Counted from the first letter of the stretch, positions 7,824-16,267 are shown. The stretch is DNA of 47,120 nucleotides from DSOI01 sp041394885 (GCA_041394885.1 JAWKHI010000052.1:1-47120); one strand, 5' to 3'. Numbers and translations: made by a program. The notes: a model not told the origin generated them from the sequence alone.

Positions 7824-10800
7824 TCAGAAGCTGAGCCGGGCGTTGAGCTGAATCAGGCGGGCGCCGGCGGTGTTCTGGAGTTCCCCGAAGAAGCGGTTGT
7901 TGATGCTGGTCACTAAACCGGTGAGGTTGGTGTGATTCAGAAAGTTGAATCCGTCGACGCCGGTGCGCAGGCGGGCCCGTTCACCGAACGCGAATTCCTT
8001 GCTGATAGAAACGTTGAGGTTGACGGCGCCGGGCTCACGAATGGCGTTGTTGCCGACATTGCCGGGCCGCACCGAAACACGGGATGTAGGGCTGATAGGC
8101 ACCAGCGCAAAGGCGTCCCGGTTGAGGTACTTCAGAGTCTTGGTGTAGTCGTCGAACTTGACCTGTCCGCCGATGTAGTCCGGGCGCGCGACGTTGCGCT
8201 GCGTGCCCGATTGCGACAACTGGACGGGAGTGCCGGTTCTGGCGAGCAACACACCGGTGACCTGCCATCCGCCGAGGATGGCCTTGCCCGCGCCGCTGTT
8301 GTTGAAGCCGAGCGAAGGGAGCGAGTAGGTCCATTCGCCGGTCATGTAATGGGTGATGTCGCCGGTGTTGGGGCCGCGATCGGCGCGAGGGTTGAAAAAG
8401 TCCTGCGTGCGGGCATCGGCCTCGCCCTGGTAGTAGGCGCCGATGTCGCCGCCGGCGGTGGATAAGCCCTTGGCCCAAGTGTAGTGGACGCTTCCGCTCA
8501 ACCCGTGCGAAAAGCGCTTGCGCAGCGACGATTGCCAGGAGACGTAAGAGGATTGCTGGGTGGAATCGACGTAGTAGTTCACGTTCAGGCGTGGATTGGG
8601 ACGGAGCCCGGTGACGCGGTCCACTTCGTTCATCCAGCGCTGCATGAGAAACTTGACGCCGCGCGTCCCCACCAGAGCGGTTTCGAAGGCGAGGCTCGAG
8701 TTGAGTTCACGCTGAATGCCGAGCGTGTACTGCATGGTATAGGGATTCTGCAGGTGCGGATCGACGACGGAGAAGCTGTTGATCCAGCCGCGCGCTTTGG
8801 TTTCGGTGTCGATGATGCGACTGAGGTCGTCGTTGTAGGCGGGCCACTTGATGCCCAGGCGTGTGGTGTCGGCGCGGATGAAGTTGAAGCGGAACGGCGC
8901 AGACGCGTTGGGTTGCACATGGGCCCACATGGCGCCCGCCACCTGGCCCTGGAACAAGACACCGAAGCCTCCGCGGACCACAGTCTTGCTCTTGCCGCCG
9001 ACGTTGTAGGCGAAACCGATGCGCGGGCCGAGATTCACCCACTTATCTGATTCGTAAGGATTGTCGACGGGGCGAATGGGGCCGACGTTGAAGTTCTGGT
9101 CGAGCAAGCCGTCGGGGTTGTAGATGCCGGTTTGCGGCGCTCGTTCGCTGCCGACCGGGACCAGATGCGAAAAGAAGTCGTACCGGACGCCAAGGTTGAG
9201 GGTGAGGTCCGGCCGCAGGCGCCAGTCGGTTTGAGCGAAAGCGCCAATCTGGTACATCTTTGCCGTGTAGTCGCCGTTCCCGTAGGTGGGCCCGACACTG
9301 TTGGTGACGTTGTTGATGAAGTCCGCGCGGTTACTGTAGGCGATGTTCGGGGCTTCCGGATTGTTGCGGCGGCAGCAATCGCGGCGGACGCTGAAGCCGA
9401 ACTTCATGGACTGTCCGGCAACGCGGCGCGAGTACTTTTGATCGAAGTTATAGGTGCGGCCTTCGAGCAAATAGAGCTCCTGGTCCGGATTGGAGACGCC
9501 GGGATAACTAAGGCGCGGAACGCGGCGGCCGAAGGGAATCACTTCGTTCTTGTTGAGGGGATCGAACTGCTGGAAGAAGAACGCATCTTCGCGGTGCATA
9601 TCGGTCAAGTGGTAGCCGAAGCGGGTCTCGGAGGTCCAGGACGCGCCGCCGGTGGTGTAGTTGGCGGTGCCGCGCTCGTCCCAGATGCGGAAAGTGCGGT
9701 CATTGGCGCCATTGAGATAGTGCCGCGGGAGGAGTTGATTGGGGCGGCCGCGCGTGTAACTCACAGTCAGGGTGCTAGCAGTGCCAAGGCGAATGTCACT
9801 CTTGAGATCCACGTGATTGTCGTTGCGGGTGGACGAGGTGGGATTGATGTAGAGGCCCGTATCGTCGTTGGGCCCGACCGGCTGATTCGGAAGCGGGATA
9901 AAGTCGAGATACAACTTATAGGATGGGTTGTTGCGGATCGCTTCGCTGCGGAGCCTTTCGGTCATGAGAGTCTCTTGAATGAGGGTGAAGGCGCGGTCAC
10001 GATAGCCCTCAAACACACCGAAGATGAAGATGCGGTCGCGCTTGATGGGCCCGCCGATCGATCCGCCGAACTGGTTGAAGGTCAACCCGGGCTTGTTGCG
10101 AAGGCGCTGATGGCGCGCATCGAGATTCTCGGCGCGAAAGTTTTCAAACAGACTGCCGTGCCACTGATTCGTGCCGGAGCGGCTGAGCAGATTGACCTGG
10201 CCGGCCACCATGTTGCCATACTCGGCCGGGGGCACGCCCTTGATGGTGTGCACCTCCTGAATGGCCTCGATACTCATGATGTCGATGAGGTTGGGCTGGA
10301 GGTAATTCGAAGAATAGCGTCCTTCCGGGTTGCCGCTGGCGTCGGTGCCGTCCACGGTGTAGGAGACGCCGTTCTTGCCGACGCCGTTCATCCGGACGCC
10401 TTCGTTGGCCATGGTGACGCCGGTGTTGATGGCGAGCAGGTTGGTGTAGTTGCGCCGGAACACCGGCAGTTCCGTGATCTTTTTCTTGTCGAAAGTGTTC
10501 AACTGCTCAGAGGAAACGGTATTGATGAGGGCGACGCTGCCCTCGATAGTGACGGTTTCCGAGGTGGCGCCAACCTCGAGCACGTAGGTTTGGCGGACGT
10601 TCTGCGCCGCGGAGAGGGTGAGGCCGGTGGTCTCGAGCCCCTTGAATCCGGGAGCTTCGATCTTGACCTTGTAGTCGCCGACCTTGAGGAAGTCAAACGT
10701 GGCTTCGCCCGCGGTGTCGGTTTCGCGGGGAGTAACGGCGCCCATTTCCTCGTGGGTGAGAGTGACTTTCGCTCCGGGAACGGACGCACCCGTTGGGTCC

Positions 10801-10898
10801 GTGACCACGGCATGGAAGGTTGCTGTTGTTTGTTGAGCCAGCGCCGCGGTAGCGAGTACCGCGGCAAGACCGATAGCGAGCGGCTTAGAAAGCGTCAT
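7824..10898 (-). CDS. Oar-like TonB-dependent receptor (1024 aa)
   Basis: An outer-membrane protein of the Oar/carboxypeptidase-regulatory-like group. A signal peptide (about 1-21, ending ALA-QQ) is followed by an Ig-like CarboxypepD_reg domain (24-110, VTDPTGASVPGAKVTL), a plug-like segment (about 120-235) and a long barrel containing FNQFGGSIGGPI and IFIFGVFEGYRD, the hallmark of this group. It ends in ARLSF with a terminal aromatic residue. Such proteins are abundant in acidobacteria and presumed to import plant-derived or peptide-like polymers, but substrates are mostly unknown. The start has AAGGAG six bases upstream; a 7-bp hairpin sits just before that site. It is the last of the minus-strand receptor genes and converges with the response regulator, with only 22 bp between stops. 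A separate promoter is likely in the 518-bp gap upstream. Confidence 0.93.
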   Translation of the reverse strand: MTLSKPLAIGLAAVLATAALAQQTTATFHAVVTDPTGASVPGAKVTLTHEEMGAVTPRETDTAGEATFDFLKVGDYKVKIEAPGFKGLETTGLTLSAAQNVRQTYVLEVGATSETVTIEGSVALINTVSSEQLNTFDKKKITELPVFRRNYTNLLAINTGVTMANEGVRMNGVGKNGVSYTVDGTDASGNPEGRYSSNYLQPNLIDIMSIEAIQEVHTIKGVPPAEYGNMVAGQVNLLSRSGTNQWHGSLFENFRAENLDARHQRLRNKPGLTFNQFGGSIGGPIKRDRIFIFGVFEGYRDRAFTLIQETLMTERLRSEAIRNNPSYKLYLDFIPLPNQPVGPNDDTGLYINPTSSTRNDNHVDLKSDIRLGTASTLTVSYTRGRPNQLLPRHYLNGANDRTFRIWDERGTANYTTGGASWTSETRFGYHLTDMHREDAFFFQQFDPLNKNEVIPFGRRVPRLSYPGVSNPDQELYLLEGRTYNFDQKYSRRVAGQSMKFGFSVRRDCCRRNNPEAPNIAYSNRADFINNVTNSVGPTYGNGDYTAKMYQIGAFAQTDWRLRPDLTLNLGVRYDFFSHLVPVGSERAPQTGIYNPDGLLDQNFNVGPIRPVDNPYESDKWVNLGPRIGFAYNVGGKSKTVVRGGFGVLFQGQVAGAMWAHVQPNASAPFRFNFIRADTTRLGIKWPAYNDDLSRIIDTETKARGWINSFSVVDPHLQNPYTMQYTLGIQRELNSSLAFETALVGTRGVKFLMQRWMNEVDRVTGLRPNPRLNVNYYVDSTQQSSYVSWQSSLRKRFSHGLSGSVHYTWAKGLSTAGGDIGAYYQGEADARTQDFFNPRADRGPNTGDITHYMTGEWTYSLPSLGFNNSGAGKAILGGWQVTGVLLARTGTPVQLSQSGTQRNVARPDYIGGQVKFDDYTKTLKYLNRDAFALVPISPTSRVSVRPGNVGNNAIREPGAVNLNVSISKEFAFGERARLRTGVDGFNFLNHTNLTGLVTSINNRFFGELQNTAGARLIQLNARLSF

Positions 10899-10913
10899 GG
10901 CTTACTCCTTGTC

Positions 10914-10932
10914 GGGACCTGTTCCAGGTCCC
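10914..10932 (-). promoter_or_regulatory. Leader hairpin next to the receptor ribosome binding site
   Basis: GGGACCT-loop(5)-AGGTCCC forms a perfect 7-bp stem in the mRNA leader, ending three bases before the AAGGAG (10905-10910) of the 1024-aa receptor gene. It may protect the 5' end or influence ribosome loading. Seen in sequence; role inferred. Confidence 0.4.
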
Positions 10933-11190
10933 AGCCCGTCCTTACTCGGCTGGGGCGGAAAAGCCAACGAGGAAGGTACGCCGTGCGGCGCAATCGTCCT
11001 TTGTGCCAATAAACCCCTGACCGGTTGGATTGAGTGTATATCGCGGCGGGGAAGGATGCAACCGGCGCTTCTCGTTAAATGTGGCGGGGAAGAGCCGACT
11101 CACGAAGATTTGCGCTCATGATTCCGCACCGGCATGTCCAGAAACCGGGAACATGCCGGAACCAACGTCAGCCCGAGAGCACAGCGGCGA
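10933..11190. other. Intergenic spacer without recognisable gene
   Basis: No coding pattern, SD-preceded frame or RNA gene is recognisable here. The stretch contains one strong inverted repeat (11129-11159, listed separately) and presumably the promoter of the 1024-aa receptor gene. It lies between that gene and the truncated receptor 3' fragment. Confidence 0.5.
11129..11159. terminator. 9-bp inverted repeat, possible terminator or operator
   Basis: CCGGCATGT and ACATGCCGG are a perfect 9-bp inverted repeat separated by 13 bases, located after the receptor fragment on the minus strand. No T-run follows on either strand, so a standard intrinsic terminator is doubtful. A transcription-stop hairpin for the upstream sigma/anti-sigma/receptor operon, or an operator, are both possible. 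Confidence 0.35.
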
Positions 11191-11388
11191 TCAAAACTCG
11201 AGCTTGAGCGCGAACTGGAACGTACGCGCGGGTGCGGCGGTGCCTGTGACGCGGCCGAACGCGCTGCTGGTGGGCGAGGTGTTCGGGTTGTTGAGAATCG
11301 CGTGGTTGAGCGCGTTGAACGATTCGGCGCGGAACTGGAAGCGGACGTCTTCGGTGATGCGGAAATACCTCATCGCGAAAATATCCCA
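11191..11388 (-). pseudogene. Truncated duplicate of a TonB receptor 3' end
   Basis: This fragment encodes, in frame to a TGA stop at 11191-11193, the last 58-65 residues of an Oar-like receptor (RYFRITEDVRF ... FQFALKLEF). It matches the C-terminus of the 1152-aa receptor residue for residue from the Tyr at position 3 of a possible 60-codon frame. At DNA level 170 bp are identical (11198-11367 with 17807-17976); similarity fades over the next 21 bp and stops at 11388, only 28 bp from the end of the 1006-aa receptor gene. No Shine-Dalgarno sequence precedes the internal ATG at 11373 and there is no signal peptide, so a functional product is unlikely. It is the scar of a duplication, recombination or insertion event. 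Confidence 0.85.
11198..11367 (-). repeat. 170-bp perfect direct repeat, copy 1
   Basis: Base-for-base identical to 17807-17976 and in the same orientation, 6609 bp apart. Both copies encode the terminal strands of a receptor barrel. Silent positions are identical as well, pointing to a recent event or to gene conversion rather than to protein-level conservation. Confidence 0.95.
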
Positions 11389-11416
11389 AAGAGCGTTTCT
11401 CGCAGGGGGGCGACCC

Positions 11417-14400
11417 TCAAAACTGGAGACGTACCGAGAGTTGAATCGAACGCATACCGCCGACTTGAAATGCGGGCGTCAAACCGCGGCTGGGACCGCC
11501 GGTGCCGAGATCGCGGTCGAGGGTCGTCTGAGGCCAGCCGATCACAGGCGGGTATGGCGGAGCGGTAAGGCCGAAATTGAAAGGGGGGCTGAAGTTGGGG
11601 GTGTTGGTGACGTTGAAGGCTTCGATGCGAACGACCAGCAGCGATCCGCCCCGAACTTCGAACAGCCTTTGCACCGCGAGGTCGGCTTGCCGGAAGGGAA
11701 AACCGGCGAGGGAGTTACGGCCGAGCGTGCCTTGGCGGAAGGTGGACTGGACGGGGAAGGCGGCGGGATTCAAACCTCGTCCACCTGGGAGGTTCGCGTC
11801 ATGGACCCAGAGTGGCTGGGCCGGGTCGAGATCGGGCCGGAACAGGACGGGCGGTGAGACGAGGACGAAATTCGCGGGGACGATCACCGCGTTGGGTTGA
11901 AACGGGAAGCCCGTGCGGGCGCGAATGATACCGTCGAGGTTCCAACCGCGGAGGACGTGTGAGGTTGTGGCCGGCAAGGCATAGAGGAAAGCAAGGGTAA
12001 AACCGTGGCGCACGTCGAAATCGGAGCTTCCGCGGTCCAGGGTTCGGCTGGAGGCGAGGAAGATTTGGGAGTCGCGGGACGCGTTGTCAATCGAATGAGC
12101 CCAAGTGTAATTGAGGATCATATCGAGGGAGGAAGCGGGGCGGAGGCGTGTTTGCAGTTGGAAGGACTGATAGCTGGACCTGGCGTGGTTGCCGGTGGTA
12201 ATCGCGGGGTCAGAGGAAGCGTCGAGATACTCGCTGCGGAGGAGGCGGCGTCCGGCTGCACCCACCCAACCTGCGCTGACGGTGGCGGCCTGTCCAAAGC
12301 GGTGCTCGGCGGTGGTGTTCCACTGTGCGGTGACCGGCTGGCGGAGATGCCGGTCATAGGAAAAGGTCTGGGCGAGCGTGGCGGGGGAGGGCTGGCCGAA
12401 CTCGGGCAGCATAAGCGGCTGCGCGGAGGCAAGCGACGCGCCGGGAAACAAGGCCAGAGTAAGGTAGTCGGGGCCGCGTGCGATGCCCGCAAGAACCGAT
12501 CCGGCAGACAGATCGTAGTACAATCCACCGCCGGCGCGCAGGATCCAGGAGCCGCTTTGATTCAGGCGGAGCGCCAGTGCGGCGCGAGGGGCGAAGTTCG
12601 CGTAACGGTGGGGCCAAAGGGCGTTGGGGGGGCCAGATGGGGAGGGATGGAATTCCCACCGAATTCCGAGCGACCAGGTAGCGCGCGGGCTGGCCTTGTA
12701 GGTGTCTTGCGCGAACAACGAGAGGTTGTGGAAGGCGAAGGCAGCAGGGCGCCGGCGGGTTATCTGGAGCAGGCTGGCGGCTCCCTGGTCGAGAGAGGCG
12801 GCGTCGTTGAAGTAGAGAGCGGCGCTGACGGGACGGTCTTTCAAAGACGTGGACAAGCGGCGATATCCGACGCCGAACTTCCATTGATGGGCACCGGGCG
12901 AATGGGAAAGGGCGGCGCTCGCCTGCCATTGCGATTGCGTGTTGCGGCGGCCGCGGACCTGCTCTATCGCCGAAGACCAGTTGAGCACGGAGACACCGAG
13001 GTTAGCCGGACCTGGCGGAAGAAGGTTCGCGAAGAGGGATTCGAGGTTCGCGGTGGCGCCGCCGGGGAGGGGATCGAGACTTTCCAGAGACGTCATGCGG
13101 GAGTGGTTGGCGCGGATATCGAGGTATGCATCGGGACCGAGGGCGGCGCCGAGGGAAGCATTGGTTTGGCGCGGGGAGTATTCGACGCGCTGGATTGAGG
13201 ACGTGGAGATGCCCGCACCGCGCCCGAGGCGCTCGGCGTCGGACGGGGACCAACGGTGGTGGAATCGAACCTGCGCGCCAGAGCCAAGGTGATGGTCCAG
13301 CCGAAGGCCGGCGCTATCGTGACGGGAGGGGTTGGGGATCTGAAGAGTGTAGGCGCCGATGCCGGGAGGGGACGACGGCGGCAGGGCCACATTGGGGCGG
13401 GGGAACCATGAGGCAACCGTGCGGGAGGGGAGGCTGCCTTCGAGTCGCGCGGAGAAGGAAGGCACGGCCATGAGGCTCTGCTCGGGCAAGCGCAAGCGGA
13501 ATCCCTCATAGGAGGCGAACAGGAACGTGCGAGCCCGGCGGACGGGCCCGCCGAGGACCGCGCCGAATTGATTCCAGCGCAGAGGCGCGCGGGGAATGCG
13601 CCGGAGGTTGTTGAACCAGCCATTGGCGTCGAGTTTCTCGTTACGGAGTAGGTGATAAAGCGAGCCGTTCCAAGTGGAGCCGCCGGCGCGGGTTGTCACG
13701 ATCAGGTGACCGCCGGGGAAAAGGCCGTGTTCGGCTGTGTAGGAGGAGGACTCGAGGCGGAACTCTTCGACTGCGGGCAGGGCGAACAGGCTATGGAGGC
13801 TGCCAATGGAAGACAGCGCCGGAAGGCTGCCGGCGAGATCCTGGCCGGCGGCTTCGGCAGTGATTCCGAAGTTAGCGGAGGCGCCGTCGACGTTGATCAG
13901 ATTGGCGTTGGCGCGCTGCCCGTTCACGGAGAACTGGCCGGGTTCGGCGGGTGTGCGGACGGGAGTGATGACGACGCCTGGGGTGAGTTCGAGCGCCGTG
14001 AGTAGTCCGCGGCCATTCAGCGGGAGTCGGTCGACAAAGGACCGCGAAAGAAGGAGACCGAGGGAGGCGGTTTCGTCGCCGGCGTCCCAGGGAGCGTCCC
14101 TGACGGTGATTTGTTCCTCGACGCTACCGAGTTGGAGGACGAAATCGATCCGCGCGGGGAGTCCCGTGCGCAGTTGGACTCCCGAGTGGACCATGGTGCG
14201 GAAATTCGGTTTGCGGACAACGATGCGGTAGAGGCCGGGCGGAAGGGCGGGTATCAGATAGAGGCCATGGGCATTGGAGCGGGCAAGCCGGCGCACGCCG
14301 TTGTCGAGGTTCAGCAGTGTTACCTGGACGCCGGCGACGCGGGCCTCCGATGAGTCCTGGATGAGGCCGGAGAGCTGGGCGGTTTGGGCCAAGGCGGCCA

Positions 14401-14437
14401 CTGCGGTGAGTGCGGTGAGAGAGGCGATCCGGATCAT
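11417..14437 (-). CDS. Oar-like TonB-dependent receptor of the sigma operon (1006 aa)
   Basis: A second Oar-type outer-membrane receptor: signal peptide (1-17, MIRIASLTALTAVAALA), CarboxypepD_reg domain (about 20-105, LSGLIQDSSEARVAGVQVTL), plug region with LPLNGRGLLTALELTPGV and FSVNGQRANANLINVDG, the group signature WNQFGAVLGGPV with FLFASYEGFRL, and a barrel ending in VRLQF. The ATG overlaps the stop codon of the anti-sigma gene (ATGA at 14434-14437), so it should be translated by the same ribosomes. That links it to the ECF sigma/anti-sigma pair as regulated output, sensor, or both. It lacks the N-terminal signalling (STN) domain used by FecA-type receptors, so signal transfer would have to run another way. 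The substrate is unknown. A duplicated receptor fragment follows 28 bp after the stop. Confidence 0.92.
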   Translation of the reverse strand: MIRIASLTALTAVAALAQTAQLSGLIQDSSEARVAGVQVTLLNLDNGVRRLARSNAHGLYLIPALPPGLYRIVVRKPNFRTMVHSGVQLRTGLPARIDFVLQLGSVEEQITVRDAPWDAGDETASLGLLLSRSFVDRLPLNGRGLLTALELTPGVVITPVRTPAEPGQFSVNGQRANANLINVDGASANFGITAEAAGQDLAGSLPALSSIGSLHSLFALPAVEEFRLESSSYTAEHGLFPGGHLIVTTRAGGSTWNGSLYHLLRNEKLDANGWFNNLRRIPRAPLRWNQFGAVLGGPVRRARTFLFASYEGFRLRLPEQSLMAVPSFSARLEGSLPSRTVASWFPRPNVALPPSSPPGIGAYTLQIPNPSRHDSAGLRLDHHLGSGAQVRFHHRWSPSDAERLGRGAGISTSSIQRVEYSPRQTNASLGAALGPDAYLDIRANHSRMTSLESLDPLPGGATANLESLFANLLPPGPANLGVSVLNWSSAIEQVRGRRNTQSQWQASAALSHSPGAHQWKFGVGYRRLSTSLKDRPVSAALYFNDAASLDQGAASLLQITRRRPAAFAFHNLSLFAQDTYKASPRATWSLGIRWEFHPSPSGPPNALWPHRYANFAPRAALALRLNQSGSWILRAGGGLYYDLSAGSVLAGIARGPDYLTLALFPGASLASAQPLMLPEFGQPSPATLAQTFSYDRHLRQPVTAQWNTTAEHRFGQAATVSAGWVGAAGRRLLRSEYLDASSDPAITTGNHARSSYQSFQLQTRLRPASSLDMILNYTWAHSIDNASRDSQIFLASSRTLDRGSSDFDVRHGFTLAFLYALPATTSHVLRGWNLDGIIRARTGFPFQPNAVIVPANFVLVSPPVLFRPDLDPAQPLWVHDANLPGGRGLNPAAFPVQSTFRQGTLGRNSLAGFPFRQADLAVQRLFEVRGGSLLVVRIEAFNVTNTPNFSPPFNFGLTAPPYPPVIGWPQTTLDRDLGTGGPSRGLTPAFQVGGMRSIQLSVRLQF

Positions 14438-15570
14438 TGGGCCCCGGCCGTGACGGCGGCGAGCGCGGCCGACAACTCCGCGGCTTGCTGGGACGTGGGC
14501 ATCCCGCTGGAGGCGAGGAGGCTGCTGAGGACGCGATCCAGTTCAAACGCGGCGTCGGCCGGGGACAGGGACGGCGGCCGTACGGACCCCGTGGCGGGAG
14601 CCTGAATGGCGTCGCGAATCGGGCCGGTGAGCCGTCGGAGGCGGCGGGCGTGACTGGCGTAGGCGCGGAGGTGATCCTGCCGCATGCCGTGCAGCATTTG
14701 CCGTTCGGCCGCTCCGGGGATGGCGGCGGCGGAGGGGAAGCGGCGGTCCAGGTTCCGGAGGGCGAAGGCGCGGGCGAGCAGGGCGTCGTTTTGTTCGAGG
14801 ATGTCGTTGGCGAGAGTCTCGAATGCGGCGCGCCCGCCGAGGGCGGCCTCGAGTGCCGCCGAACCCTGCCGGTGAATCAGTCCGGCGGAGGGCCCGGGGA
14901 GAGGTTCCGCGGAGGGCGGGTGACTGGCCCTCACGCGAACGGGCAGGCCGGCGAGGGCATCGCGAATTTCGTCGAGGCGTTCGGGATCGAGGGCAGTGGC
15001 GACGATGGTCCACCCGCCGTCGTAGGTCAGCGCGACTGGTTCGCCGAGATCTGCGCCTATACGATGGATCGCGGCCAGGGCGCGAACTTCGACGTTGCGG
15101 TCCGGCGTGGGAGGCGTGGTTGGGCGTGGCGGTTTGACAGGTTCGGGGCGTGGTGTTTGGCGCGCGGGAACCGGGGGATGGGAGACCGGGGCGGGGGTCG
15201 GAATTTTCGCCGTGTGGGCGCCTTGGTTGAAGGGGATGAGGAGGATGGCGGCGGCAAGCACGACAGCGCCGAGCGCGATCACAACGAGAGGGCGCAGAAG
15301 GATGCGCGCTTGGGGTTGCGGAGCCAGTAGGCGAGCAGAGCGCTGTTCCGCCATGCGGGGCTCCAGGCTGGGCCAATCCGGTTCCGGGGGCGCCCAGTGC
15401 GAGCGGACCATGGCAAAATCCATCATCGCCGACTGCATAGCGGCAATTTCGGCGCGGCAACTGCTGCAATTGCGCAGATGGCCACGGACTCGCCAACCTT
15501 CGACGAATCCGGTTTCGCCGTCGGCGAAGCGCAACAGGGAAGCTTGCTGAGGATGGCGGCAGGCGTTCAT
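14434..15570 (-). CDS. Membrane-spanning zinc-finger anti-sigma factor
   Basis: A 378-aa anti-sigma factor for the adjacent ECF sigma factor. The cytoplasmic N-terminus carries the ZAS pattern H6...H31-x3-C35-x2-C38, known to clamp ECF sigma factors, followed by a single membrane helix (about 91-113). Outside the membrane is a Pro-rich, Arg/Lys-containing linker (about 123-157, resembling the periplasm-spanning part of TonB), a small alpha/beta region (about 159-215, ending LAGLPVRVRA) and a helical C-terminal part (about 235-375). The periplasmic portion is far longer than in minimal anti-sigma factors and could sense the receptor or a ligand. Start and stop overlap the neighbours by ATGA on both sides, so sigma factor, anti-sigma factor and receptor form one translationally coupled unit. 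The zinc-finger assignment is good; the outer domain is not recognised. Confidence 0.85.
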   Translation of the reverse strand: MNACRHPQQASLLRFADGETGFVEGWRVRGHLRNCSSCRAEIAAMQSAMMDFAMVRSHWAPPEPDWPSLEPRMAEQRSARLLAPQPQARILLRPLVVIALGAVVLAAAILLIPFNQGAHTAKIPTPAPVSHPPVPARQTPRPEPVKPPRPTTPPTPDRNVEVRALAAIHRIGADLGEPVALTYDGGWTIVATALDPERLDEIRDALAGLPVRVRASHPPSAEPLPGPSAGLIHRQGSAALEAALGGRAAFETLANDILEQNDALLARAFALRNLDRRFPSAAAIPGAAERQMLHGMRQDHLRAYASHARRLRRLTGPIRDAIQAPATGSVRPPSLSPADAAFELDRVLSSLLASSGMPTSQQAAELSAALAAVTAGAQ

Positions 15571-16124
15571 CCGGGGGCCGCCTTCCTGAGCTGTTGCATT
15601 GCGCGGCGCAGAAATTCGCCGACGGTGGAGGTGGCGAGGCCGAGGATTTCAGCAATCTCACGGTAGCGGAAGCCTTCGGCCCTGAGTTCAAGGCATTGGC
15701 GCTGTTGCGGGGACAGGGATTCTACAGCCTCTCGAACCCGTTTGAGCCGTTCTCCGGTGACCAGGAGGCGTTCTGGCCCGTCGGCTGGGCTGCTGTGGAG
15801 GTCCGGATCGAGTTCGTCGAGAGTTAACATACGAGCCTTGGTATTGAGGGCGAGGTTGTGGGCGACGGTGAACAGCCATGCACGGTCACAGCGAATGGTA
15901 TGGCGGTCGCACAAGGCTGCGTGGAGGCGAAGGAAAGCCTCCTGGGTGACCTCCTGCGCGGTGGCGCTGTCGAGCCCGATGGCGGTGACGTAGCGGTAGA
16001 TCTCGCCGCGGGACTGCAGGTAGACCGCGGTGACGCGCTGTTCGAGAGCGCCCGACCGGTTGGGGGAATGGTCGAGGCCGATGGGTCCGGTCATGCTGCG
16101 AATCCAGGAAATTGACTCAGACAT
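15567..16124 (-). CDS. ECF-type RNA polymerase sigma factor
   Basis: A 185-aa extracytoplasmic-function sigma factor directing RNA polymerase to a small regulon. Region 2 spans about 34-98 (EIYRYVTAIG, AQEVTQEAFLRLH, RAWLFTVAHNLALN) and region 4 about 128-181 (ESLSPQQRQCLELRAEGFRYREIAEILGL, STVGEFLRRAMQQLR). Regions 1.1 and 3 are absent, as in the family. The frame is open up to a TTG at 16178, but ATG at 16124 with AAGG just upstream gives the normal length. A second ATG at 16094 is possible. The stop overlaps the anti-sigma start (ATGA). TACAAT on the minus strand about 58 bases before the start is a candidate -10 box, and overlapping palindromes precede it. Autoregulation of sigma factor, anti-sigma factor and receptor is the expected circuit. 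Confidence 0.92.
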   Translation of the reverse strand: MSESISWIRSMTGPIGLDHSPNRSGALEQRVTAVYLQSRGEIYRYVTAIGLDSATAQEVTQEAFLRLHAALCDRHTIRCDRAWLFTVAHNLALNTKARMLTLDELDPDLHSSPADGPERLLVTGERLKRVREAVESLSPQQRQCLELRAEGFRYREIAEILGLATSTVGEFLRRAMQQLRKAAPG

Positions 16125-16181
16125 TGCCTTGTCAATGGGTAAGACCGTGGCGAGGTCCCTTTGACGACACCCTGGCAAATT

Positions 16182-16223
16182 ATTGTAGCGGGGCAGTGGA
16201 AGGCTGCCCCACCGCCGCGGTGG
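16182..16223 (-). promoter_or_regulatory. Palindromes and -10 box upstream of the sigma operon
   Basis: Reading toward the sigma gene there is CCACCGC-G-GCGGTGG (16209-16223, perfect 7-1-7 palindrome), then GGGGCAG-loop(7)-CTGCCCC (16190-16210, perfect 7-bp hairpin), then TACAAT (16182-16187). The hairpin could end the transcript of the upstream secreted-protein gene or act as an operator; TACAAT could be the sigma-operon -10 element. No good -35 is visible at 17 bp. Confidence 0.4.
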
Positions 16224-16267
16224 ACCGGATCGCGTCCCAGTGTTTTCCGGCGCCGCGGAATCCAGAC

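Noticed and set aside
9132..11012. A 626-codon plus-strand frame
   Set aside because: Antisense to the 1024-aa receptor; rich in Ala/Glu/Gly/Val without any domain.
11191..11373. A 60-aa gene starting at the internal ATG 11373
   Set aside because: No ribosome site, no signal peptide, and it consists only of the last strands of a barrel; treated as a receptor fragment.
12005..13198. A 397-codon plus-strand frame
   Set aside because: Antisense to the 1006-aa receptor, no recognisable motif.
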